From: Streptomyces laurentii
Lineage (GTDB): Bacteria > Actinomycetota > Actinomycetes > Streptomycetales > Streptomycetaceae
NCBI GenBank assembly: GCA_002355495.1
Contig: AP017424.1
Coordinates: 5,087,501-5,151,500, forward strand
DNA: 64,000 bases
Direction of reading: 5' to 3'
Position 1 is the stretch's first letter, and every line of letters begins with the position of its first letter. A model generated the notes under the pieces. The model saw nothing but the letters and a program-made list of their open reading frames with translations, was not told the DNA's origin and ran no database searches. Of this stretch, positions 19,141 to 30,624 are shown piece after piece. The translations under genes and the position numbers were made by a program.

Positions 19141-20124
19141 ATGCTGCTCGAAGTCCGCGACCTGCACGTGGAGTTCCACACCCGGGACGGCGTGGCCAAG
19201 GCCGTCAACGGCGTCGACTACTCCGTCGACGCGGGCGAGACCCTCGCCGTGCTCGGCGAGTCCGGCTCCGGCAAGTCCGTGACCGCGCAGGCGGTCATGG
19301 GCATCCTCGACATCCCGCCCGGCCGCATCACGGGCGGCGAGATCCGCTTCCAGGGGCAGGACCTGCTCAAGCTGAAGGAGGACGAACGGCGGAAGATCCG
19401 CGGCGCGAAGATGGCGATGATCTTCCAGGACGCGCTGTCCTCCCTCAATCCGGTGCTCAGCGTCGGCGAACAGCTCGGCGAGATGTTCCGCGTCCACCGC
19501 GGACTGTCCCGCAAGGACGCCCGCGCCAAGGCGATCGAGCTGATGGACCGGGTCCGCATCCCCGCCGCCCGGGAACGCGTCGGGCAGTATCCGCACCAGT
19601 TCTCCGGCGGTATGCGCCAGCGCATCATGATCGCCATGGCGCTGGCCCTGGAGCCCGACCTCATCATCGCGGACGAGCCGACGACCGCCCTCGACGTCAC
19701 CGTCCAGGCCCAGGTCATGGAGCTCCTCGCGGAACTGCAGCGCGAGTACAACATGGGTCTCATCCTGATCACCCACGACCTCGGCGTCGTCGCCGACGTC
19801 GCGGACAAGATCGCGGTGATGTACGCGGGCCGGATCGTCGAGCAGGCGCCGGTGCACGAGATCTACAAGGCCCCCGCGCACCCGTACACCCGGGGCCTGC
19901 TCGACTCGATCCCGCGCCTGGACCAGAAGGGCCAGGAGCTGTACGCGATCAAGGGCCTGCCGCCCAACCTCCTCGCCATCCCGCCCGGGTGCGCCTTCCA
20001 CCCGCGCTGCCCGCTCGCCCAGGACGTGTGCCGGACCGACGAACCGCCGCTGTACGACGTCACGGAATCGCCCGTGGCGCGCGCCAGCGCCTGTCACTTC
20101 TGGAAGGAGTGCCTCCATGGCTGA
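19141..20124 (+). CDS. Oligopeptide ABC transporter ATPase, OppD/DppD type (operon 2)
   Basis: The 327-residue protein starts directly at [20 protein letters not shown], without the N-terminal extension of the operon 1 paralogue, but is otherwise almost the same over its core. Walker [29 protein letters not shown] and the C-terminal [15 protein letters not shown] are all present. GGGAG precedes the start. The end overlaps the next gene in ATGGCTGA. Confidence 0.95.
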   Translation: MLLEVRDLHVEFHTRDGVAKAVNGVDYSVDAGETLAVLGESGSGKSVTAQAVMGILDIPPGRITGGEIRFQGQDLLKLKEDERRKIRGAKMAMIFQDALSSLNPVLSVGEQLGEMFRVHRGLSRKDARAKAIELMDRVRIPAARERVGQYPHQFSGGMRQRIMIAMALALEPDLIIADEPTTALDVTVQAQVMELLAELQREYNMGLILITHDLGVVADVADKIAVMYAGRIVEQAPVHEIYKAPAHPYTRGLLDSIPRLDQKGQELYAIKGLPPNLLAIPPGCAFHPRCPLAQDVCRTDEPPLYDVTESPVARASACHFWKECLHG

Positions 20125-21265
20125 GGGGACGGGCGGGGCGACGGGTGGGGTGAGGGGTGGAGTGTCGGGCGGGGGGACGGGTGCGGAGGCTGTCGGCGAA
20201 CCGATTCTTCGCGTCCGCGATCTTTACAAGCACTACCCGCTCACCCGCGGCATCCTCTTCAAGAAGCAGATCGGCGCGGTCCGCGCGGTCGACGGCGTCG
20301 ACTTCGACCTGGCCGCCGGCGAGACCCTCGGCATCGTCGGCGAGTCCGGCTGCGGCAAGTCGACCGTCGCGAAGATGCTCGTCAACCTGGAGCGGCCGAC
20401 CTCCGGCTCCATCGCGTACAAGGGCGACGACATCACCAAGCTGTCGCCGCGCGCGCTCCGCGCCGTCCGCCGCAACATCCAGATGGTCTTCCAGGACCCG
20501 TACACCTCCCTCAACCCGCGCATGACGGTCGGCGACATCATCGGCGAACCCTTCGAGATCCACCCCGAGGTCGCCCCCAAGGGCTCCCGGCGCCGCAAGG
20601 TGCAGGATCTCCTCGACGTCGTCGGCCTCAACCCCGAGTACATCAACCGCTATCCGCACCAGTTCTCCGGCGGCCAGCGCCAGCGCATCGGCATCGCCCG
20701 CGGCCTCGCCCTCCGGCCCGAGATCATCGTCGCGGACGAGCCGGTGTCCGCCCTCGACGTCTCCGTGCAGGCGCAGGTGGTGAACCTGCTCGAACGGCTC
20801 CAGGACGAGTTCGGCCTGTCGTACGTCTTCATCGCCCACGACCTGTCGATCGTGCGGCACATCTCCGACCGGGTCGCCGTCATGTACCTCGGCCGGATCG
20901 TCGAGACCGGCTCCGACGCCGAGATCTACGACCACCCGACGCACCCCTACACCCAGGCCCTGCTGTCCGCCGTGCCCGTCCCCGACCCGGCGGCCCGCGA
21001 ACGCCGCGAACGCCTCATCCTCACCGGCGACGTCCCCTCCCCGGCCAACATCCCCTCCGGCTGTCGCTTCCGCACCCGCTGCTGGAAGGCCCGCGAACGC
21101 TGCGCCCTCGAAGTCCCGCTGCTCGCCGTCCCCGCCGTCTTCCGGGACACCCCGACCCCGGCCGCCCACGACTCGGCCTGCCACTTCGCGGAAGAAAAGC
21201 GTGTGGTGCCGCCTGAGACCCCTCCGCCTGAGAACCGCCCGCCGGAGTCCCGCCCGGGCGAGTGA
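20117..21265 (+). CDS. Oligopeptide ABC transporter ATPase, OppF/DppF type (operon 2)
   Basis: The 382-residue protein has a Gly/Thr-rich N-terminus (about 1-30), [19 protein letters not shown], Walker [18 protein letters not shown], Walker [13 protein letters not shown] and [16 protein letters not shown] Pro/Glu-rich tail of about 20 residues ([18 protein letters not shown]) is not in the paralogue. It closes operon 2. I see no clear terminator, and the next gene starts 73 bases later on the same strand. Confidence 0.95.
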   Translation: MAEGTGGATGGVRGGVSGGGTGAEAVGEPILRVRDLYKHYPLTRGILFKKQIGAVRAVDGVDFDLAAGETLGIVGESGCGKSTVAKMLVNLERPTSGSIAYKGDDITKLSPRALRAVRRNIQMVFQDPYTSLNPRMTVGDIIGEPFEIHPEVAPKGSRRRKVQDLLDVVGLNPEYINRYPHQFSGGQRQRIGIARGLALRPEIIVADEPVSALDVSVQAQVVNLLERLQDEFGLSYVFIAHDLSIVRHISDRVAVMYLGRIVETGSDAEIYDHPTHPYTQALLSAVPVPDPAARERRERLILTGDVPSPANIPSGCRFRTRCWKARERCALEVPLLAVPAVFRDTPTPAAHDSACHFAEEKRVVPPETPPPENRPPESRPGE

Positions 21266-21337
21266 GAGCGTGGGCGAGTGAGGGCGTGTGCCCACGCGCC
21301 CTTGTCCGGATCCGGTGCGACCGAGAGTATCGGCACC

Positions 21338-22269
21338 GTGACTGCAACACGTTCGGCACGCCTCGTCGGCGCCGCCTTATGCGCGGCCCTCGCCCTCGTC
21401 ATCGTCGTCTGGCTGCTGCGGGACCTCGCCGTCTTCGGCCCCTCCGACGGCCTCCTCCGCGTCTGGATCGGCGACGGCGACGCCGTCGGCCACGACTTCC
21501 CCGCCACCTCGCTCGTCGACCCGCTCCTGCTCGTCGCCTACACGGCCGCCGCCGTCACGTCCCTCCGCTCCCCGCTCGCCGCACCCGTGTTCACCGTCGT
21601 CGGCGTGCTCACGATCGCGCTGCGGCTGCCCGGCCTGTGGGCCGCCGGCACCGAGACCCTGGTCACGACCGTCCTGAGCCTCGGGCTCGCCACCGGCCTC
21701 GTGGTGACCGCCGCGGCGGGCCGCCGCGTCGACCGCCTCGGCGAGTCCGGCACCGCCCGCCGCCCCCGCCGCGGGCCCTCGACCGCCGCCGGCGTGCTGT
21801 GCCTGGTCGCCGGACTGGCCCTGACCGGCTGGGAGTTGCGGCTGGCCCGGCTGCTGCCGTCCGAGTTCACGGTCGCCCGCTTCACCGGCGCGCGCACCGT
21901 GCTGCTGTCCACGCTCGCCGTACCGCCCGGCTGGCTGAACGCCGTCCTCGTCCTGCTGCTCCTGACCGCCGCGGGCCTCGCCTTCGCCCGCGCCCGGTCC
22001 ACCCGGCCGCTCGGCATGGCGGCGGGACTGCTGCTCGCCGGATACGGGATCACGGGCGTCGCGGCGGCCCTGCGGCCCGCCTGGTACGTGACCGTGCCCA
22101 CGCCGGTCCTCACCACCGGGCCGTACGAGCTGACGGCCCTGTACGCGCTGCTCGCCGGTGTCGCCGTCCTCGTCCTGCTCGGCGGCACCTGGCGCCCCCG
22201 CCCGTCCCGTACCGCGCGTCCCCGGGCCTGCCCCCGGCACCGCCGGCGCACCGGCCGCCGGGGTGGTGA
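21338..22269 (+). CDS. Polytopic membrane protein, unknown function (apparent frameshift near the end)
   Basis: Starting at the GTG at 21338 (VTATRSARLVGAALCAAL), about seven hydrophobic helices follow with short Arg-rich loops; no transport or enzyme motif is recognised. The open frame does not stop at a natural C-terminus but runs about 2 kb through the antisense peptidase gene. This is best explained by one missing C in the run at 22195-22199. Restoring it gives a Pro-rich tail ending PPAHRPPGW at the TGA at 22267-22269, 25 bases short of the convergent peptidase gene. Corrected length is about 310 residues. Confidence 0.65.
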
Positions 22270-22294
22270 CCGGCGGCCGGGGTACCGGTCGCTA

Positions 22295-24531
22295 CTAGCG
22301 ATCCATCCCCAACGACCGCTTCAGGAAGTCGACTTGGAGCAGGAGCAGGTTCTCCGCGACCTGCTCCTGCGGAGTCATGTGGGTGACGCCGGACAGGGGC
22401 AGGACCTCGTGGGGGCGGCCCGAGGCGAGGAGGGCGGAGGAGAGACGCAGGGTGTGGGCGGCGACCACGTTGTCGTCGGCCAGGCCGTGCACGACCATCA
22501 TCGGCCGGGCCGGCTCCCGGGCCTCGCTCAAACCGGCTTCCGTCACCAGGGAGTTGGCCGCGTAGACGGCCGGATCCTCGTCGGGCATGCCGAGGTACCG
22601 CTCGGTGTAGTGGGTGTCGTACAGCCGCCAGTCCGTGACCGGCGCCCCCACCACCGCCGCGTGGAAGACGTCGGGCCGGCGCAGGGCCGCGAGTCCGGCG
22701 AGGTAACCGCCGTAGGACCAGCCGCGGATCGCGACCCGGTCCAGGTCCAGCGGGAAGCGCCCGGCCAGCGCGTGCAGCGCCTCGATCTGGTCGTCGAGGG
22801 TCAGGCCGAAGTCGCGGGCGATCGACTTCTCCCACGCGGGGGAGTGGCCCGGGGTGCCGCGGCCGTCCGCGACGATCACCGCGAAGCCCTGATCGGCGAA
22901 CCACTGCGACGTGAGGTACGCGTTGTGCGCGGCCAGCACCCGCTGCCCGTGCGGCCCGCCGTACGGGTCCAGGAGCACCGGCAGCGGCCCGTCGCCCTCC
23001 GACCAGGCCGACGGCAGCAGGACCGCGCACGGGATCCGCCGCTCGCCCGCCACGGTGAGCCGCGCCCGCGCCGTGAGCACCGGCTTCTGGGCGTACGAGG
23101 CGATCTCGGCGACCCGTACGCCGTCCCGCAGCACCCGCACCGCGCTGCCCGGGGCGTCGGGCCGCGCCGAGGACAGGACGGTCACCGCGCCGGACCGTAC
23201 CGCCGTATGCACCCCGGGCCCGTCCGAGAGCCGTTCCACGCCTCGCTCGCCCACCCGGTACACATGGATCTCACCGGTCTCGGGATCCTCGCCGGCCCCG
23301 CGGGCCGCACCCGCAGACGCCGAGACGAGGACGTCGTCCTCGCCGACGTCGAGGACCGCCCGCACATGCAGCCGGGCGTCGGTCAGGACCCGGTCGCCGA
23401 CCGCGAGGGCCCGCGCGCCGCTCTCGTCCGTGACCCGTACGAGCCGTCCGTCACGCGTCCGCGCCGGAATTCCGGCGAACAGTTCCAGCCATGTCGGATC
23501 CTTGTCCACGCGCAGTTCCGTGGTGGTCCCCGTCTCCGGGTCGACCGTCAGGTACACCTGGGTCCGCTGATCCCTCGCCTGCACGAGCAGCAGCGGAGCG
23601 CCGCCGGCCGACCAGTGGACGCGGGCCAGATACGGGAAGAGGGCCCGGTTCCACAAGACCTCGGTGCGATTTCCGGACAGATCCACGACGAAGAGCCCGA
23701 CCTCCGCGTTGGGGGTCCCCGCGGCCGGATACGCCACCGGGGAAGGCTCCCGATCCGGCCGCGCCGGGTCCGCGATCCACCACCGTCGCACCGGCCGTTC
23801 GTCGACCCGCGCGACCAGCAGCCGGTCCGACCCGGGCGACCACCAGAAGCCGCGCGAGCGGTCCATCTCCTCCGAGGCGGCGAACTCCGCGAGTCCGTAC
23901 GTGACCGACTCGGTGCCCTCCTCCGGCTCCGCGAGGGCCCGGTCGCCCGTGCCGTCCGTGCTGGTCAGACGCAGTGCGCCGGCCGCCGCGTAGGCCACGA
24001 ACCGTCCGTCCGGCGAGGGCCGCGGGTCGATCACCGGGCCCTGGGCGGGGAGTTCGCGCGCCGTGCCGGCCCGCAGGTCCGCCGTGAACAGCCGGCCCGA
24101 CAAGGCGAACGCCGCCAACTCCGCGGCCCCGTCCACCGCGTAGCCCACGATGCCCGCGGAACCCTCCCGGCTGCGCTCCCGGCGGGCCCGCTCCTCCGGC
24201 GACAACTCCTCGGCCGCGCCCGAGAGAAGAGCCTCCGGGTCGGCCACCAGACGCTCCACCGGACCGGCCGGTCCGGTCAGGTCGAGCAGCCACAAGCGGT
24301 GCGAGCGGTCCGTCCCCGCGTCCCGCTCCGAAGGAGTGTCCGAAAGTGTCTCCGAGGGCGCTCCGCCCCGAATTCCGGGCCGGAGCGGACGAAGAGCACC
24401 CGCTCGCCGTCCGGCGAGACGGTGAAAACGCGCGGGGCGCCGAGGGAGAAACGTCCCGTCCGGGCGTACTGACGGGGGAACGAAAGCGGTTCACGGGGTG
24501 AACGCGAGGGCGAAGGCAGGGGGGAAGTCAT
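22295..24531 (-). CDS. S9 family serine peptidase, DPP IV/prolyl oligopeptidase type (apparent frameshift)
   Basis: The N-terminal beta-propeller part includes PRQYARTGRFSLGAPRVFTV, HRLWLLDLTGPAGPVERLV and the YGLAEFAASEEMDR segment. The C-terminal alpha/beta-hydrolase domain carries the nucleophile Ser in RGWSYGGYLAG, Asp in VHGLADDNV and His in SGVTHM, so the catalytic triad is complete. It should release dipeptides or cleave after proline in small peptides, probably in the cytoplasm as no signal is seen. The N-terminal 50 or so residues lie in another frame: one base appears missing between about 24355 and 24390. The start at 24531 (MTSPLPSPSRSPREPLSFPR) is the likely one. Its place beside two peptide importers suggests use of imported peptides. 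Confidence 0.88.
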
Positions 24532-24689
24532 GTGACCGAAACTAGTGGCCGTGCGCCCCCTCATGCCCCCGTACACCAACCAATGCCTTGGCACGGATAG
24601 TTATGATCCGTAGCACTAGGTGGGTAGTAGACATCCACTGGCACATGCCAACCGAACGTCCGACCGAAGAAGTGTGGAGGTGAACCGCC

Positions 24690-24884
24690 GTGGCACTCTC
24701 GATCTCGGTGGTGGTGCTGCTGGCGATCGTCGTCTTCCTGCTGATCCGGAAATCCGGTCTCAAGGCTGGTCACGCGGCGGTCTGTGCTCTCCTGGGCTTC
24801 TATCTCGCGAGTTCGTCCATCGCCCCGTCGGTGAGCACGCTCACCACGAACGTGGCCAACATGATCGGCGGCCTCAAGTTCTGA
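24690..24884 (+). CDS. Small membrane protein, 64 residues
   Basis: A GTG start is preceded by the strong site GGAGGTGA with ideal spacing. The N-terminal membrane helix (ALSISVVVLLAIVVFLLI) is followed by RKSGLKAGH and a second hydrophobic segment (AVCALLGFYLAS), then a polar tail ending NMIGGLKF. The two-helix hairpin and clean ribosome site argue for a real gene. Function unknown. It is transcribed away from the S9 peptidase and toward mshB. Confidence 0.8.
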   Translation: MALSISVVVLLAIVVFLLIRKSGLKAGHAAVCALLGFYLASSSIAPSVSTLTTNVANMIGGLKF

Positions 24885-25109
24885 CGGGCGCGCCCCGATC
24901 CTCGTACTCCGGCCTTCACGTTCCGGTCGCGACGCCGTGACCGGGACCTTGTGACGGGAACCCCGTGGCGAGAACCTCGTGGCGGGAACTCCGTGATCGT
25001 CACGTGGCGGCCGCTTCCGTGTGATCACCGCCTCGTGATCGTTCCGACCCGGCGGCGGCGAGGCACGGCCTGCCGCTCCGCCGGGGGCACCGCCTCGTAG
25101 GCTGGAGCC

Positions 25110-26117
25110 ATGACGGAACTCCCTGCCCGTCGTCTGCTTCTGGTGCACGCGCACCCGGACGACGAGTCGATCAACAACGGCGCCACCATGGCCAGGTATG
25201 CGGCCGAGGGTGCCCTCGTGACCCTCGTGACCTGCACCCTGGGCGAGGAAGGCGAGGTCATCCCGCCCGACCTGGCGCACCTCGCACCCGACCGGGAGAA
25301 CCGGCTCGGGGAGTTCCGCGTGGGCGAACTCGCCGCCGCGATGCGCCGCCTCGGCGTCACCGACCACCGCTTCCTCGGCGGCGCGGGCCGCTTCCGCGAC
25401 TCCGGGATGATGGGCGTCGAGCAGAACCACCGCCCGCACGCCTTCTGGAACACGGACGTCGACACCGCCGCCCCGTACCTGGTCGAGGTGATCCGCGAGA
25501 CCCGCCCCCAGGTCCTCGTCACGTACGACCCCGACGGCGGCTACGGTCACCCCGACCACATCCAGGCCCACCGGGTCGCCACGCGCGCCGCGGAGCTGGC
25601 CGCCGACCCCGCGTACCGGCCCGATCTCGGCCCCGCGCACGCCATCGCCAAGATCTACTGGAACCGGGTCCCGCGACCGGTCGCCGAGGCCGGTTTCGCC
25701 CGCCTGCGCGCCGAGGGTTGCGCGTTCCCGGCGGAGGCCACGATCGAGGACCTCCCCGGCGTCGTCGACCCGTCCCGGATCACCGCCGAGATCGACGGCG
25801 GGACGGACCTCACGGACGCCGGCACAGACCTCGCGGACGCCGGCAGGGAGCCCGGGACGGGCTCTGGAGCGGGCTCGGCGGTCGGGGGCGGGTACGCCGC
25901 CCGCAAGGCCGCCGCGATGGCCGCGCACGCCACCCAGGTGACCGTCGACGGCCCCTTCTTCGCCCTCTCCAACAACCTCGGCCAGCCCCTCTTCACCACC
26001 GAGTACTACGAGCTCGTCCGGGGCGCCCCGGGAGCCCCCGCCGGCACCCGTGAGACCGACCTCTTCGCGGGCCTGCCGGGGCTTTCGGACACGGACGGGG
26101 GAGCGGCGGGCGCATGA
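25110..26117 (+). CDS. mshB: N-acetyl-GlcN-Ins deacetylase MshB (mycothiol biosynthesis)
   Basis: The 335-residue zinc deacetylase removes acetate from N-acetylglucosaminyl-inositol, a step of mycothiol synthesis in the cytoplasm. The LmbE-type metal motif AHPDDES gives His15 and Asp18; His147 and His150 come from YGHPDHIQ. The family signature [15 protein letters not shown] is present. A low-complexity loop (about 229-265, with repeated [14 protein letters not shown]) precedes [16 protein letters not shown]. It overlaps the next gene by four bases (ATGA). Confidence 0.95.
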   Translation: MTELPARRLLLVHAHPDDESINNGATMARYAAEGALVTLVTCTLGEEGEVIPPDLAHLAPDRENRLGEFRVGELAAAMRRLGVTDHRFLGGAGRFRDSGMMGVEQNHRPHAFWNTDVDTAAPYLVEVIRETRPQVLVTYDPDGGYGHPDHIQAHRVATRAAELAADPAYRPDLGPAHAIAKIYWNRVPRPVAEAGFARLRAEGCAFPAEATIEDLPGVVDPSRITAEIDGGTDLTDAGTDLADAGREPGTGSGAGSAVGGGYAARKAAAMAAHATQVTVDGPFFALSNNLGQPLFTTEYYELVRGAPGAPAGTRETDLFAGLPGLSDTDGGAAGA

Positions 26118-26458
26118 AGTTCCGTTACGTCTGGTACGTCCTGCTCGTCGTCCTCGGCGCCCTCGTCGGCATCGCGGGCTCGCTCGTCCAGGCCGCCTGG
26201 TTCCCCGGCGGCGTCCTGCTGGCCCTGCTCGCCTCCGCCGCCGTCTTCTACGGCGGCCTGCGCGCCACCGGCACCCAGCTCGGAGTCGTGTTCGCGGGTG
26301 CGGGCTGGCTGGTCACCATCGTGCTGCTCAGCCTCGGACGCCCGGAAGGCGACGGGCTGTTCGGCGGCGGCCTCGGGGAGATGGTGTTCCTGCTGGGCGG
26401 AATGGCCCTCGCTGTGATGTGTGCCACGATGTCCAGAGTGGCCCCACCAGCCCCGTGA
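26114..26458 (+). CDS. DUF6113-type membrane protein
   Basis: The 114-residue protein has four predicted membrane helices ([65 protein letters not shown]). It fits the small actinobacterial family I know as DUF6113, regularly found after mshB; mycobacteria have a similar-sized membrane gene there. The start overlaps the mshB stop, so the two are co-translated. No biochemical role is known. Confidence 0.8.
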   Translation: MKFRYVWYVLLVVLGALVGIAGSLVQAAWFPGGVLLALLASAAVFYGGLRATGTQLGVVFAGAGWLVTIVLLSLGRPEGDGLFGGGLGEMVFLLGGMALAVMCATMSRVAPPAP

Positions 26459-26633
26459 GCAGGCGGAGTTGACGTAGAGACGTCTTGACTTCCGCCGGTT
26501 CTTCCCGACGGATTCCCGCCGGGTCGGGTACGGACCGGCGGCGGCCAGTATGGTGGTGCGCGCCGCCGGACCCGCCCGGATCAGCACGAGCATCAGCAAG
26601 AGCGGGCGGCGGAGCCAACCGGGAGATCCTGCT

Positions 26634-28709
26634 TTGAGTCGTGAAACTGGTCGAGAGACTGACCGTTCCTCCTCCGGCGCCCAGGGGCGCGGAGGAGCCG
26701 CGTACCCCTCGGGCACCACGCCGTACGGCCTTCGCCCCGGCCAGGAGTCGGCCGAGGAGCCCGTCACCGCGCCGCCGGAGGAGCCCAAGACCGAGACGAC
26801 GCTGACCACCCGGATCCGGATCAACATCCCGGGTTCGCGTCCGATCCCGCCCGTGGTCGTCCGCAAGCCGGTCGGTGACGCCTCGTCGGCTCCCGCCGCC
26901 GAGGACGCCCCGGCCGCGCCCCCCGCCAGGCGTGCCGCCATCGAGCCCGTCCGCCCGGAGCCCGTGCCGGAGCCGGCCCCCGCGGCCGAGCCCGTCCAGG
27001 GCGGCGCGGCGGACGACAAGCCCGCCAGCGACTGGTTCGCCCCGCGCAAGCCGTCCGCCAACGCGCCGAAGCCCGTGGCCGCCATCGAGCCGATGCAGGC
27101 GCAGGCGCAGGCACCGGCGCCCGCGCCGTCGTCGTCCGGCCTGAGCGGGCTCGGCGCCGGTCCACAGGCGACCACCCCGGCCGCCGGCACCCCCGGCTTC
27201 ACCGGCTCGGCCTCGGACGGCGTCCCGTCGGCCGCGAGCACCACCCAGAGCATGCCGGTGGTCACCGCCGCCATGACGGGCGGTCCCGGCCACACGCCCG
27301 CCCAGGGCACCCCCGTCTTCACCCCGGAGGCCGCGCCGGCGCCCACGCCGTACGACGACGGTCCCGGCAGGACCCCGGCCGCGGGTACGCCCGTGATCGG
27401 CGGCCCGGCGGCTCCCATGGGTCCGACCACCGGCCCCGCCACCGGCTCAAGCCGGGTCACCGCCGCGCCGACCGGCCCGCGGGGCGGGATGGCTCAGGGC
27501 GGCATGGGCCAGGGCGGTATGGGGCAGGGCCAGGCGGCCCCCCGTATGTCCGACGACACCGCGATCCTCACCCCGCAGCCCCCGGCCCCCGTCCCGGGTC
27601 CGGTCGGCGGCCCGGTGGGCGGCGGCGCGAAGCGCGGCCAGGCGGCGGGCGAGCGGGGCAACGTCTCCGGCGCGACCGTCAACAGCGGCGTGCCCGCGGG
27701 CGCCCCGGCGGCCCAGGAGGCGGCTCCCCGGCCCACGCCGGCGGCCACGGCGAAGCCGGTGAAGAAGCGTTCCAAGCTGATGCTCGCCTGTGTTGGCGTC
27801 GTCGGCCTGGGCGCGGTCGCCTACGGCGCCGGCCTCCTTCTCAACCACGCCGACGTCCCCAAGGGCACCACGGTCCTCGGCGTCGACATCGGCGGCGGTA
27901 CGAAGGAAGAGGCCGTCGCCAAGCTGGAGGCGACCCTGGGCAAGCGCGCCCACGCCCCGATCCAGCTCAAGGTCGACGGCAAGACGGTGCAGCTGGCCCC
28001 GGACAAGGCGGGTCTCGCCCTGGACGCCCAGGAGACCGTGCGCGAGGCCGCGGGCAGCGACTACAACCCCGTCTCGGTCGTCAGCTCCCTCTTCGGCGGC
28101 CAGCGGGTCGCGCAGCCGGTGATCCCGGTCGACGAGGAGAAGCTCGGCGTCGCCCTGACCGACCTGGCGGGCACCTCCGGGTCCGTCAAGGAGGCCACGA
28201 TCGTCTTCGCGCCGGGCAAGGTCACGGCGGTCGAGGGCAAGGCGGGCAAGGGCCTGGACGTCCAGCGCTCGATGATCTCGGTCAAGGACGCCTACCGCAC
28301 CCAGGTCGAGACGGGCAAGCCCAACACCGTCGAACTGCCCGTCGTCACCCGTCGTCCCACGGTCTCCAAGGCCGAACTCGACCGGGCGATGGAGGAGTTC
28401 GCGCAGCCCGCGATGTCCGGCCTGATCACCATCAACGCCGGCAACGCGAAGATCGACTTCGGCCCGCAGCGGTCGCTGCCGCAGATCCTGTCGGTGAAGG
28501 CGATCGACGGGCATCTGATCGAGGTCTACGACAAGAAGGCCATCACCAAGCTGCTCGACGGCGTCTTCGACGGCGTCATGGTCACCAAGGGCGACGGCAC
28601 CAAGCACCAGGTCAACGCCGACGACGTCGCCTTCGTGATGCGCGACGCCCTGCGCGGCAAGACCAAGACGGAGCGGACGCGCACGATCGACCTCTCGGGC
28701 AACGGCTGA
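26634..28709 (+). CDS. Membrane-anchored protein with VanW-type peptidoglycan-binding repeats
   Basis: The start is placed at a TTG preceded by GGGAG (LSRETGRETDRSSSGAQG). An upstream in-frame ATG at 26550 has no ribosome site. About 370 residues of Pro/Ala/Gly-rich disordered cytoplasmic sequence precede one membrane helix (LMLACVGVVGLGAVAYGAGL). Outside follow two PG_binding_4-like units: GVDIGGGTKEEAVAKLEATL to about residue 550, and a second ending in the SVKAIDGHLIEVYDKKAITK region. The VanW domain that often follows is absent. It is likely a cell-wall-contacting surface protein; the ligand is inferred, not shown. Confidence 0.75.
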   Translation: MSRETGRETDRSSSGAQGRGGAAYPSGTTPYGLRPGQESAEEPVTAPPEEPKTETTLTTRIRINIPGSRPIPPVVVRKPVGDASSAPAAEDAPAAPPARRAAIEPVRPEPVPEPAPAAEPVQGGAADDKPASDWFAPRKPSANAPKPVAAIEPMQAQAQAPAPAPSSSGLSGLGAGPQATTPAAGTPGFTGSASDGVPSAASTTQSMPVVTAAMTGGPGHTPAQGTPVFTPEAAPAPTPYDDGPGRTPAAGTPVIGGPAAPMGPTTGPATGSSRVTAAPTGPRGGMAQGGMGQGGMGQGQAAPRMSDDTAILTPQPPAPVPGPVGGPVGGGAKRGQAAGERGNVSGATVNSGVPAGAPAAQEAAPRPTPAATAKPVKKRSKLMLACVGVVGLGAVAYGAGLLLNHADVPKGTTVLGVDIGGGTKEEAVAKLEATLGKRAHAPIQLKVDGKTVQLAPDKAGLALDAQETVREAAGSDYNPVSVVSSLFGGQRVAQPVIPVDEEKLGVALTDLAGTSGSVKEATIVFAPGKVTAVEGKAGKGLDVQRSMISVKDAYRTQVETGKPNTVELPVVTRRPTVSKAELDRAMEEFAQPAMSGLITINAGNAKIDFGPQRSLPQILSVKAIDGHLIEVYDKKAITKLLDGVFDGVMVTKGDGTKHQVNADDVAFVMRDALRGKTKTERTRTIDLSGNG

Positions 28710-28730
28710 CAGCTCCCGCACGCTGACGCG

Positions 28731-28773
28731 ACCGCGCCCCGCACCGATGTTTCGCATCGGCGCGGGGCGCGGT
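28731..28773 (+). terminator. Terminator hairpin
   Basis: accgcgccccgc pairs with gcggggcgcggt and the stem continues through ccgatg/catcgg around a short central loop. It stands 22 bases after the stop of the surface-protein gene. Confidence 0.8.
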
Positions 28774-28921
28774 CGTGGATGGGGCCTCCGGGCATGGAGA
28801 GGGAGGGAACGTCACGCGCGTGGCATCCGGCAGACAGTGGTAGGGATTGCGTGGATCTGTCCAGAGGGCGTAAGCCTCCCATAGCGGACGAACGGTATCT
28901 GGGGCAGGCTCGGGGCGTGCG

Positions 28922-30561
28922 ATGTACTGGAAGCACACCCCGTACCACCCAGCTCCGGAGGTCCCCGTGCCGGCAACCAGGAATTCCAAGATCTACCTCG
29001 TCGGTGGAGGTGTCGCCTCGCTCGCCGCGGCGGCCTTCCTCGTGAGAGACGCGGGTGTCCCCGGGGAGAACGTGCACATCCTGGAGCAGCTGTCGATCGT
29101 CGGCGGGTCCATGGACGGCGCTCCCGCGCCCACGCCCGAGGGCGGATACGTCACCCGCGGCGGCCGGATGTTCGAGGAAGAGCACTATGTGTGTCTCTGG
29201 AACCTCCTGGAGACCATCCCGACCCTCGACGACCCCGCGGTCTCGGTGCGGCAGGAGATGCTCGCCTTCAACATCGAGCACCCCACGAACGCCAAGGCCC
29301 GGATCATCAACGCCGACCGCACCATCGCCGACGCCGCCCGGCTCGGCCTGGACGCCCGCGACCGTGCCGACATGACCCGGCTGCTCGCGCTGCCCGAACG
29401 GGTCATCGGCGCCCGCCGCATCGACGACTTCTTCCAGCCGCACTTCTTCACCACCAACTTCTGGTGCATGTGGCGCACGACGTTCGCCTTCCAGACCTGG
29501 CACTCGGCGATCGAACTGAAGCGGTACTTCCTCGCCTTCGTGCAGGAGTTCGACCGCATCCACACCCTGTCCGGTGTCCGGCGCAGCAAGTACAACCAGT
29601 ACGACTCCGTCATCCGGCCGATCAAGGAGTGGCTCGCCGCCAAGGGTGTCCGCACCGACTTCGGCGTGACCGTCGCCGACGTGGAGTTCTCCGACCCCGC
29701 CGCGCGCCGGATCTCCCGGCTGCGTCTGGAACGGGACGGCGCCAAGGCCGAGACGATCGAGCTCGGCGAGGACGACTACGCGTTCCTGACCATCGGGTCC
29801 ATGACCGCCGACGCCACGTACGGCGACCGCTCCACCGTTCCCGAGCTGATCCGTGACAAGCGGGACGGCTCCTGGCGGCTGTGGGAGTCGATCGCCAAGC
29901 AGGCGCCGGACTTCGGCCGCCCCACCGCCTTCTGCGGCAACATCGACGAGACCAAGTGGGAGTCCTTCACCCTCACCATGACCGGCCGTACCCTCCTGGA
30001 CCGCATCCAGGAGTACACCGGCAACGTGCCCGGCGAAGGTGCCCTGATGACCTGGAAGGACTCGGGCTGGCTGCTGTCGATCGTCGTGCCCGCCCAGCCG
30101 CACTTCCGGGATCAGGAAGAGAACACGTACACCCTCTGGGGTACTCGCTGTTCGGCGACGTACCCGGTGACCACGTCCCGAAGAAGATGGACGACTGCAC
30201 CGGCGCCGAGATCCTCGACGAACTCCTCGGCCATCTCGGCTTCGACGACATCGCGGACGAGGTGCGCGCCACCACCAAGGTCACCACCGTCCAGATGCCG
30301 TACATCGACGCCCAGTTCCAGCGCCGCGTCGTCGCCGACCGCCCCCGCGTCGTACCGGAAGGCGCCGAGAACTTCGCCTTCCTCGGCCAGTTCGTCGAGA
30401 TCCCCGAGGGCGTCGTCTTCACCGTCGAGTACTCGGTCCGCGCGGCCATGATGGCCGTCTACCAGCACTTCGGCCTCGACAAGGAGAAGATCCCGTCGGT
30501 CTACCGCGGCCTGGCCGACGCCAAGACCGCATGGTCCGCGCTGAAGACCGCCTTCGCGTGA
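28922..30561 (+). CDS. ohyA: Oleate hydratase (apparent frameshift)
   Basis: FAD-dependent fatty-acid double-bond hydratase family (formerly myosin-cross-reactive antigen). It starts MYWKHTPYHPAP; the FAD-binding GGG motif is in YLVGGGVASLAAAAFLVRDA, followed by HILEQLSIVGGSMDGA and the family signature RGGRMFEEEHYVCLWNLL. The family adds water to unsaturated fatty acids, giving 10-hydroxy acids, often as detoxification of host or plant lipids. One G is missing in the run at 30138-30141: TYTLWG continues as YSLFGDVPGDHVPKKM in the next frame and ends in KTAWSALKTAFA. Corrected length is about 546 residues, normal for the family. A terminator follows. Confidence 0.9.
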
Positions 30562-30624
30562 CGGTTCCGGTGGCGGCTCCGTCGTCACCGCCGGGAGTGA
30601 CCAGCGGGGCATGAGCCCTCACCC

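Noticed and set aside
21278-24472. A 1064-codon plus-strand frame
   Set aside because: Only the first 290 or so codons are a real membrane protein. The rest is antisense to the S9 peptidase and results from the apparent missing base near 22197.
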